Part shown: piece by piece, positions 41,690 through 49,802 of the stretch
Layout of the letters: the number at the start of each line of letters is the position of its first letter
Position numbering within the stretch: position 1 is the first letter of the stretch
Assembly (NCBI RefSeq): GCF_900291015.1
Contig: NZ_OLKL01000037.1
Location: 1-64,000 of the forward strand
Length of the DNA: 64,000 nt
Origin: Pseudomonas persica
GTDB taxonomy: Bacteria; Pseudomonadota; Gammaproteobacteria; Pseudomonadales; Pseudomonadaceae
Direction of reading: 5' to 3'
Notes under the pieces: model-generated
Seen by the model: the letters and a program-made list of their open reading frames with translations, nothing else
The model's database searches: none
What the model was told of the DNA's origin: nothing
Program-made: the position numbers and the translations under genes

Positions 41690-42481
41690 TTACTGCCCGG
41701 TGAAACGGGGGGCGCGGCGTTGCACCGAGGCTTGCAGCGCCTCGGCACCGTCCTGGCTACGGCCGCACAGCAGGCCGGCCTGACGCTCGGCTTCCAGCTG
41801 CTCGGCCAGGGTGCGCCGGGCGCCGTCGCGGATCAGCCGCTTGGTCTGCGCGTAGGCGAAGGTCGGGCCGTTGGCCAGGCGCCCGGCCAGCTCGGCGGCC
41901 ACGGCGGGCAGTTGCTCGTCGGCGCAGACTTCGCTGACCATCCCGGCCGCCAGGGCACGTTCGGCCCCCCACAGCTCATCGAGGAACAACAGGCGCGTGG
42001 CCTGCTCGCTGCCGATCAGCCGCGGCAGGTGCCAGCTGGCGCCGGCGTCGGGGCTGTAGCCCATGCTGGTGTAGCCGGCCTTGAAACGTGCCGAGGCCGC
42101 GGCGATACGCAGGTCGCAGCACAGGCTGAGGTCCATGCCAGCGCCCACGGCAGTACCGTTGATAGCGGCGATGGTGGGCTTGTCGAGGCTGTGCAGGCGC
42201 AACATCAAGGCGTGGGCGGTTTCGGTCCAGCCGTAGCTTTCCAGGGTGCCCTGGGCTTCGGCCGCAGCCCATTCGGCCAGGTCGGCACCGGCGCAGAAGC
42301 TGCGGCCGCTGCCAGTCAGCACCACCACGCGCACGGCCGGGTCGCTGTTGCAGGCTTCCAGCAGGGCGTGCAGTTGCTTGAGGGTGGGGATGTCCAGCGC
42401 GTTGCGCTGCTCGGGGCGGTTGAGGGTGATCCAGGCAACGCCGGCTTCGACCTTGCTCAGCAGTGACGACGGGGTGGTCAT
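41690..42481 (-). CDS. Enoyl-CoA hydratase/isomerase (crotonase family)
   Basis: A 263-residue crotonase-fold protein and the first gene of the eight-gene operon. The oxyanion-hole segments are FCAGADLAEW and INGTAVGAGMDLSLC. The first classical hydratase Glu is replaced by Asp (GAGMD) and the second is absent; instead YSPDAGASW has an Asp as in PaaG-type isomerases. It may therefore isomerise or hydrate a modified enoyl-CoA rather than act as a standard hydratase. Spacing to the acyl-CoA dehydrogenase is 33 nt. Confidence 0.88.
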   Translation of the reverse strand: MTTPSSLLSKVEAGVAWITLNRPEQRNALDIPTLKQLHALLEACNSDPAVRVVVLTGSGRSFCAGADLAEWAAAEAQGTLESYGWTETAHALMLRLHSLDKPTIAAINGTAVGAGMDLSLCCDLRIAAASARFKAGYTSMGYSPDAGASWHLPRLIGSEQATRLLFLDELWGAERALAAGMVSEVCADEQLPAVAAELAGRLANGPTFAYAQTKRLIRDGARRTLAEQLEAERQAGLLCGRSQDGAEALQASVQRRAPRFTGQ

Positions 42482-42655
42482 GGGGGCCTCGGTGTTGTTG
42501 TGATGGTTTTGGGAGGGCTTGATGAGGGAGATACTAAACGAGTGTTCAACAAGGTGGCAATTGGGCGCGGATAGGGCTGTAACAACTCTTGAGGACGATA
42601 TATGTCGTTGTTTTTATTAGCCTTATTTGCTTGGTCAAGGTTGAGATAGGAGGTG

Positions 42656-42676
42656 GTTGTTACAACTTTGTACAAC
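42656..42676. promoter_or_regulatory. Tandem GTTGT/ACAAC palindromes
   Basis: GTTGTTACAAC is followed immediately by TTTGTACAAC, containing the perfect palindrome TTGTACAA. A looser copy, GCTGTAACAAC, is at 42576-42586, nearer the first gene. Spacing suggests a dimeric regulator; the regulator is not known. Confidence 0.4.
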
Positions 42677-42687
42677 TGACGGATTGC

Positions 42688-42807
42688 CGGGGCCGCTTTG
42701 CGCCCCATCGCGACACAAGGCCGCTCCCACAAGTCATTCGCAGTCTTCAGGTCTGCGCGCTACCTGTGGGAGTGGCCTTGCGTCGCGATGGGCTGCGTAG
42801 CAGCCCC
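42688..42807. repeat. REPIN, variant with GCGACACAAGGCCGC arms
   Basis: GGGGCCGCTTTGCGCCCCATC ... GGCCGCTCCCACAAG is answered by the inverted GTGGGAGTGGCCTTGCGTCG ... GGGCTGCGTAGCAGCCCC. It belongs to a different REP subtype from the GCGGGT units elsewhere in the window. Confidence 0.8.
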
Positions 42808-42819
42808 GAGATTGAAACC

Positions 42820-44226
42820 TCAGACTCCTGGCGCGCTCGGCTCGAAAGCCCCCTGCCGACGGCGGTTGACGAAGAAGTACGCCGCATAGCACAGGGCAAT
42901 GAAGCCAAAGCCCCAGTACAACGACGGCCGCTGGGTTTCATCCAGCGCCAGGAACACGAACAGCGAACTGCACAGGGTGATGCACAGCAGCGGCACCAGC
43001 GGGTACAGCGGCGCCTTGTACTTCAAGTCCTGCAGTTGCCCACCGTCACGCAGATAGACCTTGCGGAAGCGGTACTGCGCCAGGGCGATGACGATCCAGG
43101 TCACCGTGCCAGACATGCCGCTCACCGCCATCAACACCATGAACAGCGTGTCGGCTGCCACGAAGCTGGTCATCAGCGAGATCAGCGCAAAGCACAGGGT
43201 GATGCTCAGCGCCCGCAACGGCACGCCACGCTTGCTCAGCGGCGACAGGCTTTTCGGCGCCATGCCGCTCTTCGACATGGCCCAGAGGATGCGCGTGGAG
43301 GCATACAGCCCGGAGTTGCCCACCGAGAGGATGGCGGTAAGGATGACGAAGTTCATCAGGTCGGCGGCGAAGGGAATGCCGACCATGTCGAACACCTGCA
43401 CGAACGGGCTTTCCATCAGCCCGGCCTGCTGGTACGGCACGATGGCCGAGAGCACGGCAATCGCCAGCACGTAGAAGATCAGCACACGGAACACCACGTT
43501 GCGCACGGCCCGTGGGATGCTCTTCTCCGGGTGCTCGGTTTCGCCGGCCGCTACCCCCATGATTTCGCAGCCCTGGAAGGCATAGACCACGGTCATCATC
43601 ACCGCGAACACCGCCGACAGGCCATGGGGGAACAGCGCCTCGCCCAGCAGGTTGTCCAGCATCGGTGCCGGCGCCCCGCTGCTCAGCGGGATGGCGCCGA
43701 AGATCACCAGCAGGCCGATGATGATGAAGCCGAGAATGGTCGCCACCTTGATTCCCGAGAACCAGTACTCCGCCTCACCGAAGGCACGGGTAGCCAGGGC
43801 ATTGAGGCCGAACAGCACGACCACGAACAGCGCCGACCAGTACCAGATCGGCACCTCGGGGAACCAGCGGGTCATCAGCATGCCGGCGGCGGTGAACTCC
43901 AGGCCCACGGTGGTGGCCCAGCTCATCCAGTACACCCAGCCGATCATGAAGCCGGTGGCCGGGCCGATGAACTTGGTGGCGTGGGCCTGGAACGAGCCGG
44001 ACACCGGCATCTGCACCGACAGCTCACCCAGGCAGACCATCACCAGGTACATCAGCAAACCCGCGACCAGGTAGGCCAGAATCGCGCCGACCGGGCCGCC
44101 CTGGTTGATGGTCACGCCCGAGCCCATGAACAGCCCGGTGCCGATCACCCCGCCCAGCGACAGCATGAAGATGTGCCGGCTTTTCAGCGCGCGGGTGAGC
44201 TGGATCTTTTCGCGGTTGTCAGTCAT
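42820..44226 (-). CDS. Amino-acid permease (APC superfamily, AAT family)
   Basis: A 468-residue transporter with 12 predicted helices. The first reads HIFMLSLGGVIGTGLFMGSG, the typical AAT opening (as in LysP, AroP, GabP), followed by GGPVGAILAYLVAG. A central GCEIMGVAAGETEHPEKSIPRA segment is the family's conserved loop after helix 6. GAGG lies 7 nt before the ATG. It is upstream of, but separated by a REPIN from, the arginine-type operon on the same strand, so it plausibly imports the basic amino acid degraded there. Confidence 0.88.
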   Translation of the reverse strand: MTDNREKIQLTRALKSRHIFMLSLGGVIGTGLFMGSGVTINQGGPVGAILAYLVAGLLMYLVMVCLGELSVQMPVSGSFQAHATKFIGPATGFMIGWVYWMSWATTVGLEFTAAGMLMTRWFPEVPIWYWSALFVVVLFGLNALATRAFGEAEYWFSGIKVATILGFIIIGLLVIFGAIPLSSGAPAPMLDNLLGEALFPHGLSAVFAVMMTVVYAFQGCEIMGVAAGETEHPEKSIPRAVRNVVFRVLIFYVLAIAVLSAIVPYQQAGLMESPFVQVFDMVGIPFAADLMNFVILTAILSVGNSGLYASTRILWAMSKSGMAPKSLSPLSKRGVPLRALSITLCFALISLMTSFVAADTLFMVLMAVSGMSGTVTWIVIALAQYRFRKVYLRDGGQLQDLKYKAPLYPLVPLLCITLCSSLFVFLALDETQRPSLYWGFGFIALCYAAYFFVNRRRQGAFEPSAPGV

Positions 44227-44443
44227 GGCGCACCTCGCCTTTGCAGCCGGTGCCTGGCCACGCGGGGGTGCCGCGCGGAGTGGTAGGAAGGAGGGGCTGA
44301 GCGCTACGGCATGTCATTATTCTTGTCTCCAATAAGCCTCATGGACCGCGTGCAACACGGTTGCCATGGATTATTGGAAACGGATGTAAGGTGCCGTTGT
44401 ACGAACGGATCGAAGATGTAAAAAGTCGTAAGTTTTTTGTACG

Positions 44444-46696
44444 TCAGCTCTGGATCAGCTGTTCCAGGCTGGCGCGGGCCTGGGCAAGCTCGGTGGCCAA
44501 CGGCTCGCGGAGCGCTTTCAATGCCTGTTCGTCATGCTGCCGGGCCGCGTCCTCAAGGCGTCGCAACAGCGCAGCCAGGCCAGAAAAGCCCAGGGAATCG
44601 CAACTGCCGGCCAGGCGGTGGGCCAGGTGCAGCACCTCGGTAAAGTCCTGCGCCGGCAGCGCCTCGGCCAACGCCGTGACGTGCTGCTCCAGCGACTGGC
44701 GCAGCACCTTCAGCAGGCCTTGCAGCTTTTGTTCACCCAGCAGCGAGCGGTGGGTGTCGAGCAATGACCAGTCGATTGTCGCGTCGACGCCAGCCACTTC
44801 CACGGGTGCCGCTTCGGCCAGCGCCTGGCGCAGGTTGTCCAGCCGCAGGGGCTTGGCCAGCACCCCCTGCATGCCAGCATCCAGGTAACCCGGCACTTGC
44901 CCCGGTTGCACGCCGGCCGTCAGCGCCAGGATGCGGCTGTGGCGGTTCGGCCCGGGCGTGGCACGCAGTTGTCGGCACAGTTCCACCCCGCTCATGCCGG
45001 GCAGCTGCACGTCGAGCAGGATCAAGTCGAAGCGCCGCTGTGCGCAGGCCTGCAGGGCCTGCCCGGCGTCTTCGGCAAAGCTCACCCGGTGGCCATCGCG
45101 CAGCAGCAACCCGCCGGCCACCTCGCGGTTCAACGCCACGTCCTCGACCACCAGGATATCCAGGCTGGCCAGGGGCGAAGGGGCTGGTGAACTGGCCAGC
45201 ACTGGCTGCCCGCGAGCCATGTCGAGCTCGAACCAGAAGCGACTGCCCTGCCCTTGCACGCTGTCCAGGCCAATGCTGCCCCCCAGCTTTTCCACCAGGT
45301 GCTTGCAGATTGCCAGGCCCAGCCCGGTGCCGCCGTAGCGCCGGGCCACCGCCTCGCTGGCCTGGACGAAGCGGTCGAAGACCCTGGCCTGCACCGCCGG
45401 CTCGATGCCGATGCCATTGTCACTGACCGACACCCGCAAGCGCTGCGATCCCGGATCATTGACCAGTACCTGCACCGCAAGCCGCACCTGGCCGTGTTCG
45501 GTGAACTTGATGGCGTTGGCCAGCAGGTTGCTGAGCACCTGGCGCAGGTACTGTTCGGCACCGTGCTGGTACTCGGCCAATTGCTCGTCGATGTCCAGAT
45601 GCAGGGAGTCGCCGTTATCCCTGGCCATGGGTTCGAGCAGCGCCAGCACCTCCTGGCACAACTGGCGTAGCGAAAAACCGACCAGCTCGGCGCGGCTCTC
45701 GCCCTCCTCGAGCCGGGCGAAATACAGCACTTCGTTGAGAATCGCCAACAGCCCCTCACCGGCCTTGTACAAAGCCTCGACGCGCTGGCGGTCGGCCGCC
45801 TCCAGCCGGCCGCCGCGCAGCAGCTCGGCCATGCCGAGAATGCCGTTGAGCGGTGTGCGCAGCTCATGGCTCATGGTCGCCAGGAAGCGTGACTTGGCCA
45901 GGTTGGCAGCTTCGGCCTCGTCCTTGGCCCGGGCCAGGCTGGCCGTGCGTCGCTCGACCATGGCCTGCAGTTCGTCGCGCTTGTCCTGCAGCGCCAGGCG
46001 GTCGCGCTCGCGGCGCTCGATGTCGCTGAGGATGGCGCGGCGCATGTCATCCAGGGCATTGGCCACGGTGTCGATCTCATCCGCGCGCGGCGACGGGCGG
46101 CGCCCCAGGCGCAACGGTTCCTGCCACTGGCCGGCACCAATCCGCCGGGCGAATTCAGCCATCACTTGCAGGTGGCGGGTGACCAGGCGGTAGAACAACC
46201 CCGACAACGCCACCGCCAGGCCACACAGGAACACGCCCATCCACAGCAGGCTGGCAAGGCCCGTGGCATACAGCCGCCGGTGCACCGCGCCGAGGTCGAT
46301 GCTCACTTCCAGCTCGCCCAGGTGCCTGGCCGGCCCCGAGGGCGGCTGGTAATCGAGGGGGAAGCGTTCGATGCGCAGCGGCCCCTTGGGCTCGGCGGCA
46401 CCGCGCAGCAGCTGGAAGTCGTCGCTGACCAGGCGCACCCGGGCGACATCGGAAAAATCCACCAGCCCGCGCAGTTGGGTATCCAGCTGTGCCTCGTCCA
46501 GGTCCCACAGGCTGCGCTCCAGGCTGGCCAGGTAGCCGGCGCGGATCAACGCCATGCGTGCCTCGATATCGCGCATCTCGCGGCGGTATTCGAAGTACAG
46601 CTGTACCGAGCTGGCCAGCACGGTGAAGCACAGGCTGAACAGCAGAATGAACAGCAGCAGGCGGCGCAGCAGGCCATCAGTGCGCAGGCGGATCAT
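44444..46696 (-). CDS. Hybrid sensor histidine kinase with receiver and Hpt domains
   Basis: A 750-residue TorS/BvgS-like kinase. Two transmembrane helices (about 11-34 and 146-169) bracket a short periplasmic domain; then a HAMP-like segment and coiled coil (170-268), HisKA with His277 (MSHELRTPLNG), HATPase with N-box LLANAIKF and G-boxes DNGIGI and GGTGLGLAI, a receiver with Asp562 (LILLDVQLPG) and Lys615, and an Hpt domain with His693 (LAHRLAGSC). All phosphorelay residues are intact. It overlaps the periplasmic-binding-protein gene by 4 nt, which in turn overlaps the response regulator, so the three form one signalling unit. Confidence 0.93.
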   Translation of the reverse strand: MIRLRTDGLLRRLLLFILLFSLCFTVLASSVQLYFEYRREMRDIEARMALIRAGYLASLERSLWDLDEAQLDTQLRGLVDFSDVARVRLVSDDFQLLRGAAEPKGPLRIERFPLDYQPPSGPARHLGELEVSIDLGAVHRRLYATGLASLLWMGVFLCGLAVALSGLFYRLVTRHLQVMAEFARRIGAGQWQEPLRLGRRPSPRADEIDTVANALDDMRRAILSDIERRERDRLALQDKRDELQAMVERRTASLARAKDEAEAANLAKSRFLATMSHELRTPLNGILGMAELLRGGRLEAADRQRVEALYKAGEGLLAILNEVLYFARLEEGESRAELVGFSLRQLCQEVLALLEPMARDNGDSLHLDIDEQLAEYQHGAEQYLRQVLSNLLANAIKFTEHGQVRLAVQVLVNDPGSQRLRVSVSDNGIGIEPAVQARVFDRFVQASEAVARRYGGTGLGLAICKHLVEKLGGSIGLDSVQGQGSRFWFELDMARGQPVLASSPAPSPLASLDILVVEDVALNREVAGGLLLRDGHRVSFAEDAGQALQACAQRRFDLILLDVQLPGMSGVELCRQLRATPGPNRHSRILALTAGVQPGQVPGYLDAGMQGVLAKPLRLDNLRQALAEAAPVEVAGVDATIDWSLLDTHRSLLGEQKLQGLLKVLRQSLEQHVTALAEALPAQDFTEVLHLAHRLAGSCDSLGFSGLAALLRRLEDAARQHDEQALKALREPLATELAQARASLEQLIQS

Positions 46697-47469
46697 CGGG
46701 CATCCGCCGGCAGGTTGATCATGTCGCGGTAGGTCACTTCGCTCTGCTCCAGCCAGCGCTCGATCTCGCCGGCCTGGTTCATGCGCAGCAGCTGCGCGTC
46801 GATTTCGTCCATCTGCCGGCTCAAGGGCGATTGCCGTGATACTGCAACGCGCAGGTAGTCCACGCTCAGGGCCGTGGGCATTACGCGAATGTCCCGCGCC
46901 CCGGGCAGGTTTTCGATGAACAGCTGGCCGGTGCGCCGCTCCTGGATCACGTAGTCGATGCGGCCGCGGATCAGCTTGCCGAAGTTCTGCTGGCTGGACG
47001 ACACCCGCTCGATGTTCTGGTGGCGGGCGACGAAGCGGTCGAACTCGGCGCCGTAGCTTTCGCCGTACAGCAGGCCGCCGCGGTAGCGGGCCAGGTCCTC
47101 CAGGCGCTGGAACTGCACCGGCCGCAGGCGGTTGTAGAACACCGCCACTTCCTCGCGCACCACCGGCACCGCGGAAAAGCGCATGCGCTGATCACGCTGG
47201 TCGCTGTTGTAGGCCAGCACCACGTCCACCCGCCCGGCGGCGGCGTCCATCAGGCAGCGCTTCCAGTTGCCCAGCACCACGGTCTGCACCTGGTAGCCCA
47301 TGCGCGCGAACAGCTCACGCACCACGGTGGGAGCCAGGCCACGCACCTGATGGCCGTCACTCCAGGATATCGGCGGGTACACCGGGTAGTCGCAATAGCG
47401 CACCGGCTGCTTTGCGCTGGCTTGCACGGCGAACAATGCCAAGGCCAGCACCCAGGCACTGCGGGTCAT
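46693..47469 (-). CDS. Periplasmic solute-binding protein of the sensor operon (family 3-like)
   Basis: A 258-residue exported protein: signal peptide MTRSAWVLALALFAVQASA, then a type II periplasmic binding fold with YCDYPVYPPISW, GLAPTVVRELFARMGYQVQ and GRVDVVLAYNSDQR, as in amino-acid-binding proteins (SBP_bac_3). No ABC transporter genes adjoin it; its start overlaps the response-regulator stop and its stop overlaps the kinase start (ATGA at both ends). It is therefore probably a sensory accessory protein that presents a ligand to the kinase's periplasmic domain, comparable to TorT or BctC in other systems. Confidence 0.85.
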   Translation of the reverse strand: MTRSAWVLALALFAVQASAKQPVRYCDYPVYPPISWSDGHQVRGLAPTVVRELFARMGYQVQTVVLGNWKRCLMDAAAGRVDVVLAYNSDQRDQRMRFSAVPVVREEVAVFYNRLRPVQFQRLEDLARYRGGLLYGESYGAEFDRFVARHQNIERVSSSQQNFGKLIRGRIDYVIQERRTGQLFIENLPGARDIRVMPTALSVDYLRVAVSRQSPLSRQMDEIDAQLLRMNQAGEIERWLEQSEVTYRDMINLPADAR

Positions 47470-48182
47470 GCCGCCACGCTGGCGGTGAACAGGTAGCCGG
47501 TGCCGTGGATGGTGATGATCAGCTGGGGCTCGGCCGGGTCGTCGTGCAACTTGCGCCGCAGGCGGCCGACCAGCACATCGATGGAGCGGTCGTTGGGCAC
47601 CCACTCGCGGTTACGGATCTGGTCCATCAGCTGGTCGCGGCTGAGCGTGTGGCCGCTGTTGCGCAGGAACACGCTGAGCAGCTGGAACTCGCCATGGGTC
47701 AGCAGGGTTTGCCCGCCACGGGCGTCGATCAGGCGCCGGCGGTCGGTGTCCAGCGCCCAGTCGGCGAACTGCTTCAGCGATTGCGCACAGGGGGGCGCCG
47801 GGTGTACCTCGCGGGCATGGCGCACGCGGCGGATCAGGTTCTTGGCGCGAGATACCAGCTCGCGGGGATTGAGCGGCTTGATCACGTAGTCGTCGGCGCC
47901 GCATTCCAGGCCGACGATGCGGTCGATGTCGTCGTTGCGACCAGTGATGAGGATGATGCCCACCTCCGAACGTACCCGCAGCTCGCGGGTCAGGGTAAGG
48001 CCGTCCTTGCCGGGCAGACGGATGTCCAGCAGCACCAGTTCGACATCCTGGCTGCCGAGCAGGGCCTCGGCCTTTTCCGCGGTGTCGGCGCAGTGCACGT
48101 CATAGCCTTCCTGGGACAGATAGGCCTGCAGCAAGTCACGAATAAGCGGATCGTCATCGACGATCAATACCCGAGGCGTCAT
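47466..48182 (-). CDS. OmpR/PhoB-type response regulator
   Basis: A 238-residue regulator. Receiver domain 1-120 has the acidic pair in IVDDDPL, phosphoacceptor Asp in LVLLDIRLPGKDG, Thr in ILITGRND and Lys in YVIKPLNPREL. The winged-helix domain (about 140-235) contains LTHGEFQLLSVFLRNSGHTL and the recognition-helix region RSIDVLVGRLRRKL. It is first in a three-gene operon with a periplasmic binding protein and a hybrid kinase. TorR-like. No target gene is evident nearby. Confidence 0.92.
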   Translation of the reverse strand: MTPRVLIVDDDPLIRDLLQAYLSQEGYDVHCADTAEKAEALLGSQDVELVLLDIRLPGKDGLTLTRELRVRSEVGIILITGRNDDIDRIVGLECGADDYVIKPLNPRELVSRAKNLIRRVRHAREVHPAPPCAQSLKQFADWALDTDRRRLIDARGGQTLLTHGEFQLLSVFLRNSGHTLSRDQLMDQIRNREWVPNDRSIDVLVGRLRRKLHDDPAEPQLIITIHGTGYLFTASVAA

Positions 48183-48257
48183 TGCGTGTCGTCTCTTTTT
48201 TTATTGGTGTTGTTCTACGCACTTGCGACAGCAGCGTACTCGTTACTGAACAGGCGA

Positions 48258-48902
48258 TCAACAGCCCTCCGCCAGGCTGAAGCGGCGCCGGCCACCGGCC
48301 TGCAGGCCATCGACCCAGGCCTCGCAGATCAGCATGCCCTGCTCGGGGGTGAAGGTACCGGGGTTGAGCCCCGACTCCAGCCACAGGCCGTCGAGCAAGG
48401 CACTCAGGCTGATGGCCGCAAGGTCGGCATCGAAGCCCTGCCAACCCTCCTCTGCGGCCAGCGTGGCCAGCAGCCCGCTCAATTCATTACGGTATTCGCC
48501 ATAGGAATGGTCATGCACCTGGTTGATCGCATCGGCAGTCTTCACTGCGCCCCAGAACGCCAGCCAGGCGTCGAGCAATTGCGGGTCGAGCAACTCAGCG
48601 CAGAACGAGGCGCGGAAGAACGCCGACAACCGCTCGCGGGCATTGGGCGCGGCCTGGGCCATGGCCTCGCGCAGCAGGCCCATCACCCGGCCGGTGACCG
48701 CCATGTAGGCTTCGGCCACCAGCTCATCCTTGCCGGCGTAGTGATGGCTGATCAACCCGACCGAAACCCCGGCCTCCGCCGAAATCTTGCGAATCGACGC
48801 GCCCTGGAAGCCATGGCGCTTGAGGCACACCAGGGTCGCCTCGACCAGGTTGGCTTTGCGCAATTCCGGCAGCATGCGGTGGTAGCGGGCTTCCTGACTC
48901 AT
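48258..48902 (-). CDS. TetR-family regulator (BetI-like)
   Basis: A 214-residue regulator. The N-terminal helix-turn-helix reads NLVEATLVCLKRHGFQGASI followed by RKISAEAGVSVGLISHHYAGKDEL. SHHYAGKDEL is close to the BetI group, but there are no glycine-betaine genes here. The C-terminal ligand domain is about 150 residues. I start at ATG 48902, with GAGAG 9 nt upstream. It is divergent from a crotonase gene 101 bp away, the likely target along with itself. Confidence 0.87.
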   Translation of the reverse strand: MSQEARYHRMLPELRKANLVEATLVCLKRHGFQGASIRKISAEAGVSVGLISHHYAGKDELVAEAYMAVTGRVMGLLREAMAQAAPNARERLSAFFRASFCAELLDPQLLDAWLAFWGAVKTADAINQVHDHSYGEYRNELSGLLATLAAEEGWQGFDADLAAISLSALLDGLWLESGLNPGTFTPEQGMLICEAWVDGLQAGGRRRFSLAEGC

Positions 48903-49003
48903 CGGCGACTCTCGGGCTAGGGGCTGGACTGAACGACTGTACAACAAGCCGAACTGCGTGATAAACCCTTGGCACCCTGCCCACAACAACAAAAGCGGCT
49001 GCC

Positions 49004-49759
49004 ATGAACGACCTGATCACATCTGACCTGGACCAGGGCCTGCTGACCCTGGCCTTCAACCGCCCCGACAAGCTCAACGCCTTGAACACCGCCATGTACC
49101 AACAGCTGGGCGACCTGCTGCTGGCGGCCGGTGAAGACCCTGATGTCGAAGCCATCATCATCACCGGTGGGCCGCACTGCTTTACTGCCGGTAATGACTT
49201 GCGCGACTTCCTCGACAACCCGCCCGCCGACCTGGACAGCCCGGTGTTCCGCCTGATGCGGGTGGTGATGGGCCTGGACAAGCCGCTGATTGCCGCGGTC
49301 AGTGGCGCGGCGATCGGCATTGGGGCCACCTTGCTGTTGCATTGCGACCAGGTGCTGGTCAGCCGTTCGACCAAACTGCGCATCCCTTTCGCGCCGTTGG
49401 CCGTGTGCCCCGAGTTTGGCTCCAGCTTGCTGCTGCCGCGCCTGCTTGGCCATGCGCGAGCGGCTCGCCTGCTGCTGGCAAACGAGTTGCTCGACGGCGA
49501 ACGGATGGTGGCCTGGGGGTTGGCCAATGAACTGCATGAAGACGGTGAACAGTGCCTGGTAGGTGCCCGGCGCCTGGCGCGGCAACTGCAAGGCTACCCG
49601 CAGGCGGCGCTGCGCATCAGCAAGCGGCTGCTAAAGGACGGCCAACGGGCCGAGCTTGAGGCGACAGTGGCGCGGGAAGCCCGGTTGTTCATCGAGTGCT
49701 TGCGCACTGAAGAAGCGCGAGCGGTGTTGCGGGGATTGATCAAGGACCGAATCGACTGA
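49004..49759 (+). CDS. Enoyl-CoA hydratase/isomerase family protein
   Basis: A 251-residue crotonase. HCFTAGNDLRDFLDN and VSGAAIGIGATLLLHCD form the oxyanion hole. The classical first Glu is missing (GIGAT) and a single Glu is present in CPEFGSSLLLPR, as in delta3,delta2-enoyl-CoA isomerases. It therefore more probably shifts double bonds than hydrates. It stands alone, divergent from the TetR gene, so it is probably induced by an acyl-CoA or fatty acid sensed by that regulator. Confidence 0.87.
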   Translation: MNDLITSDLDQGLLTLAFNRPDKLNALNTAMYQQLGDLLLAAGEDPDVEAIIITGGPHCFTAGNDLRDFLDNPPADLDSPVFRLMRVVMGLDKPLIAAVSGAAIGIGATLLLHCDQVLVSRSTKLRIPFAPLAVCPEFGSSLLLPRLLGHARAARLLLANELLDGERMVAWGLANELHEDGEQCLVGARRLARQLQGYPQAALRISKRLLKDGQRAELEATVAREARLFIECLRTEEARAVLRGLIKDRID

Positions 49760-49802
49760 CGCGGTCCCTTGTGGGAGCGCGTAATGCCAGGGATATGGGC
49801 GG

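Larger units (their letters stand above)
42482..42819. other. Control region upstream of the arginine/CoA operon
   Basis: 338 bp between the permease stop and the operon's first gene. The operon-proximal part is AT-rich and holds GTTGT/ACAAC palindromes (listed separately). The distal part is a REPIN. Confidence 0.6.

Noticed and set aside
49768..49782. REP-like fragment TGTGGGAGCGCG after the crotonase gene
   Set aside because: Only the tail of a REP is present; no palindromic arms, so it is not listed as an element.
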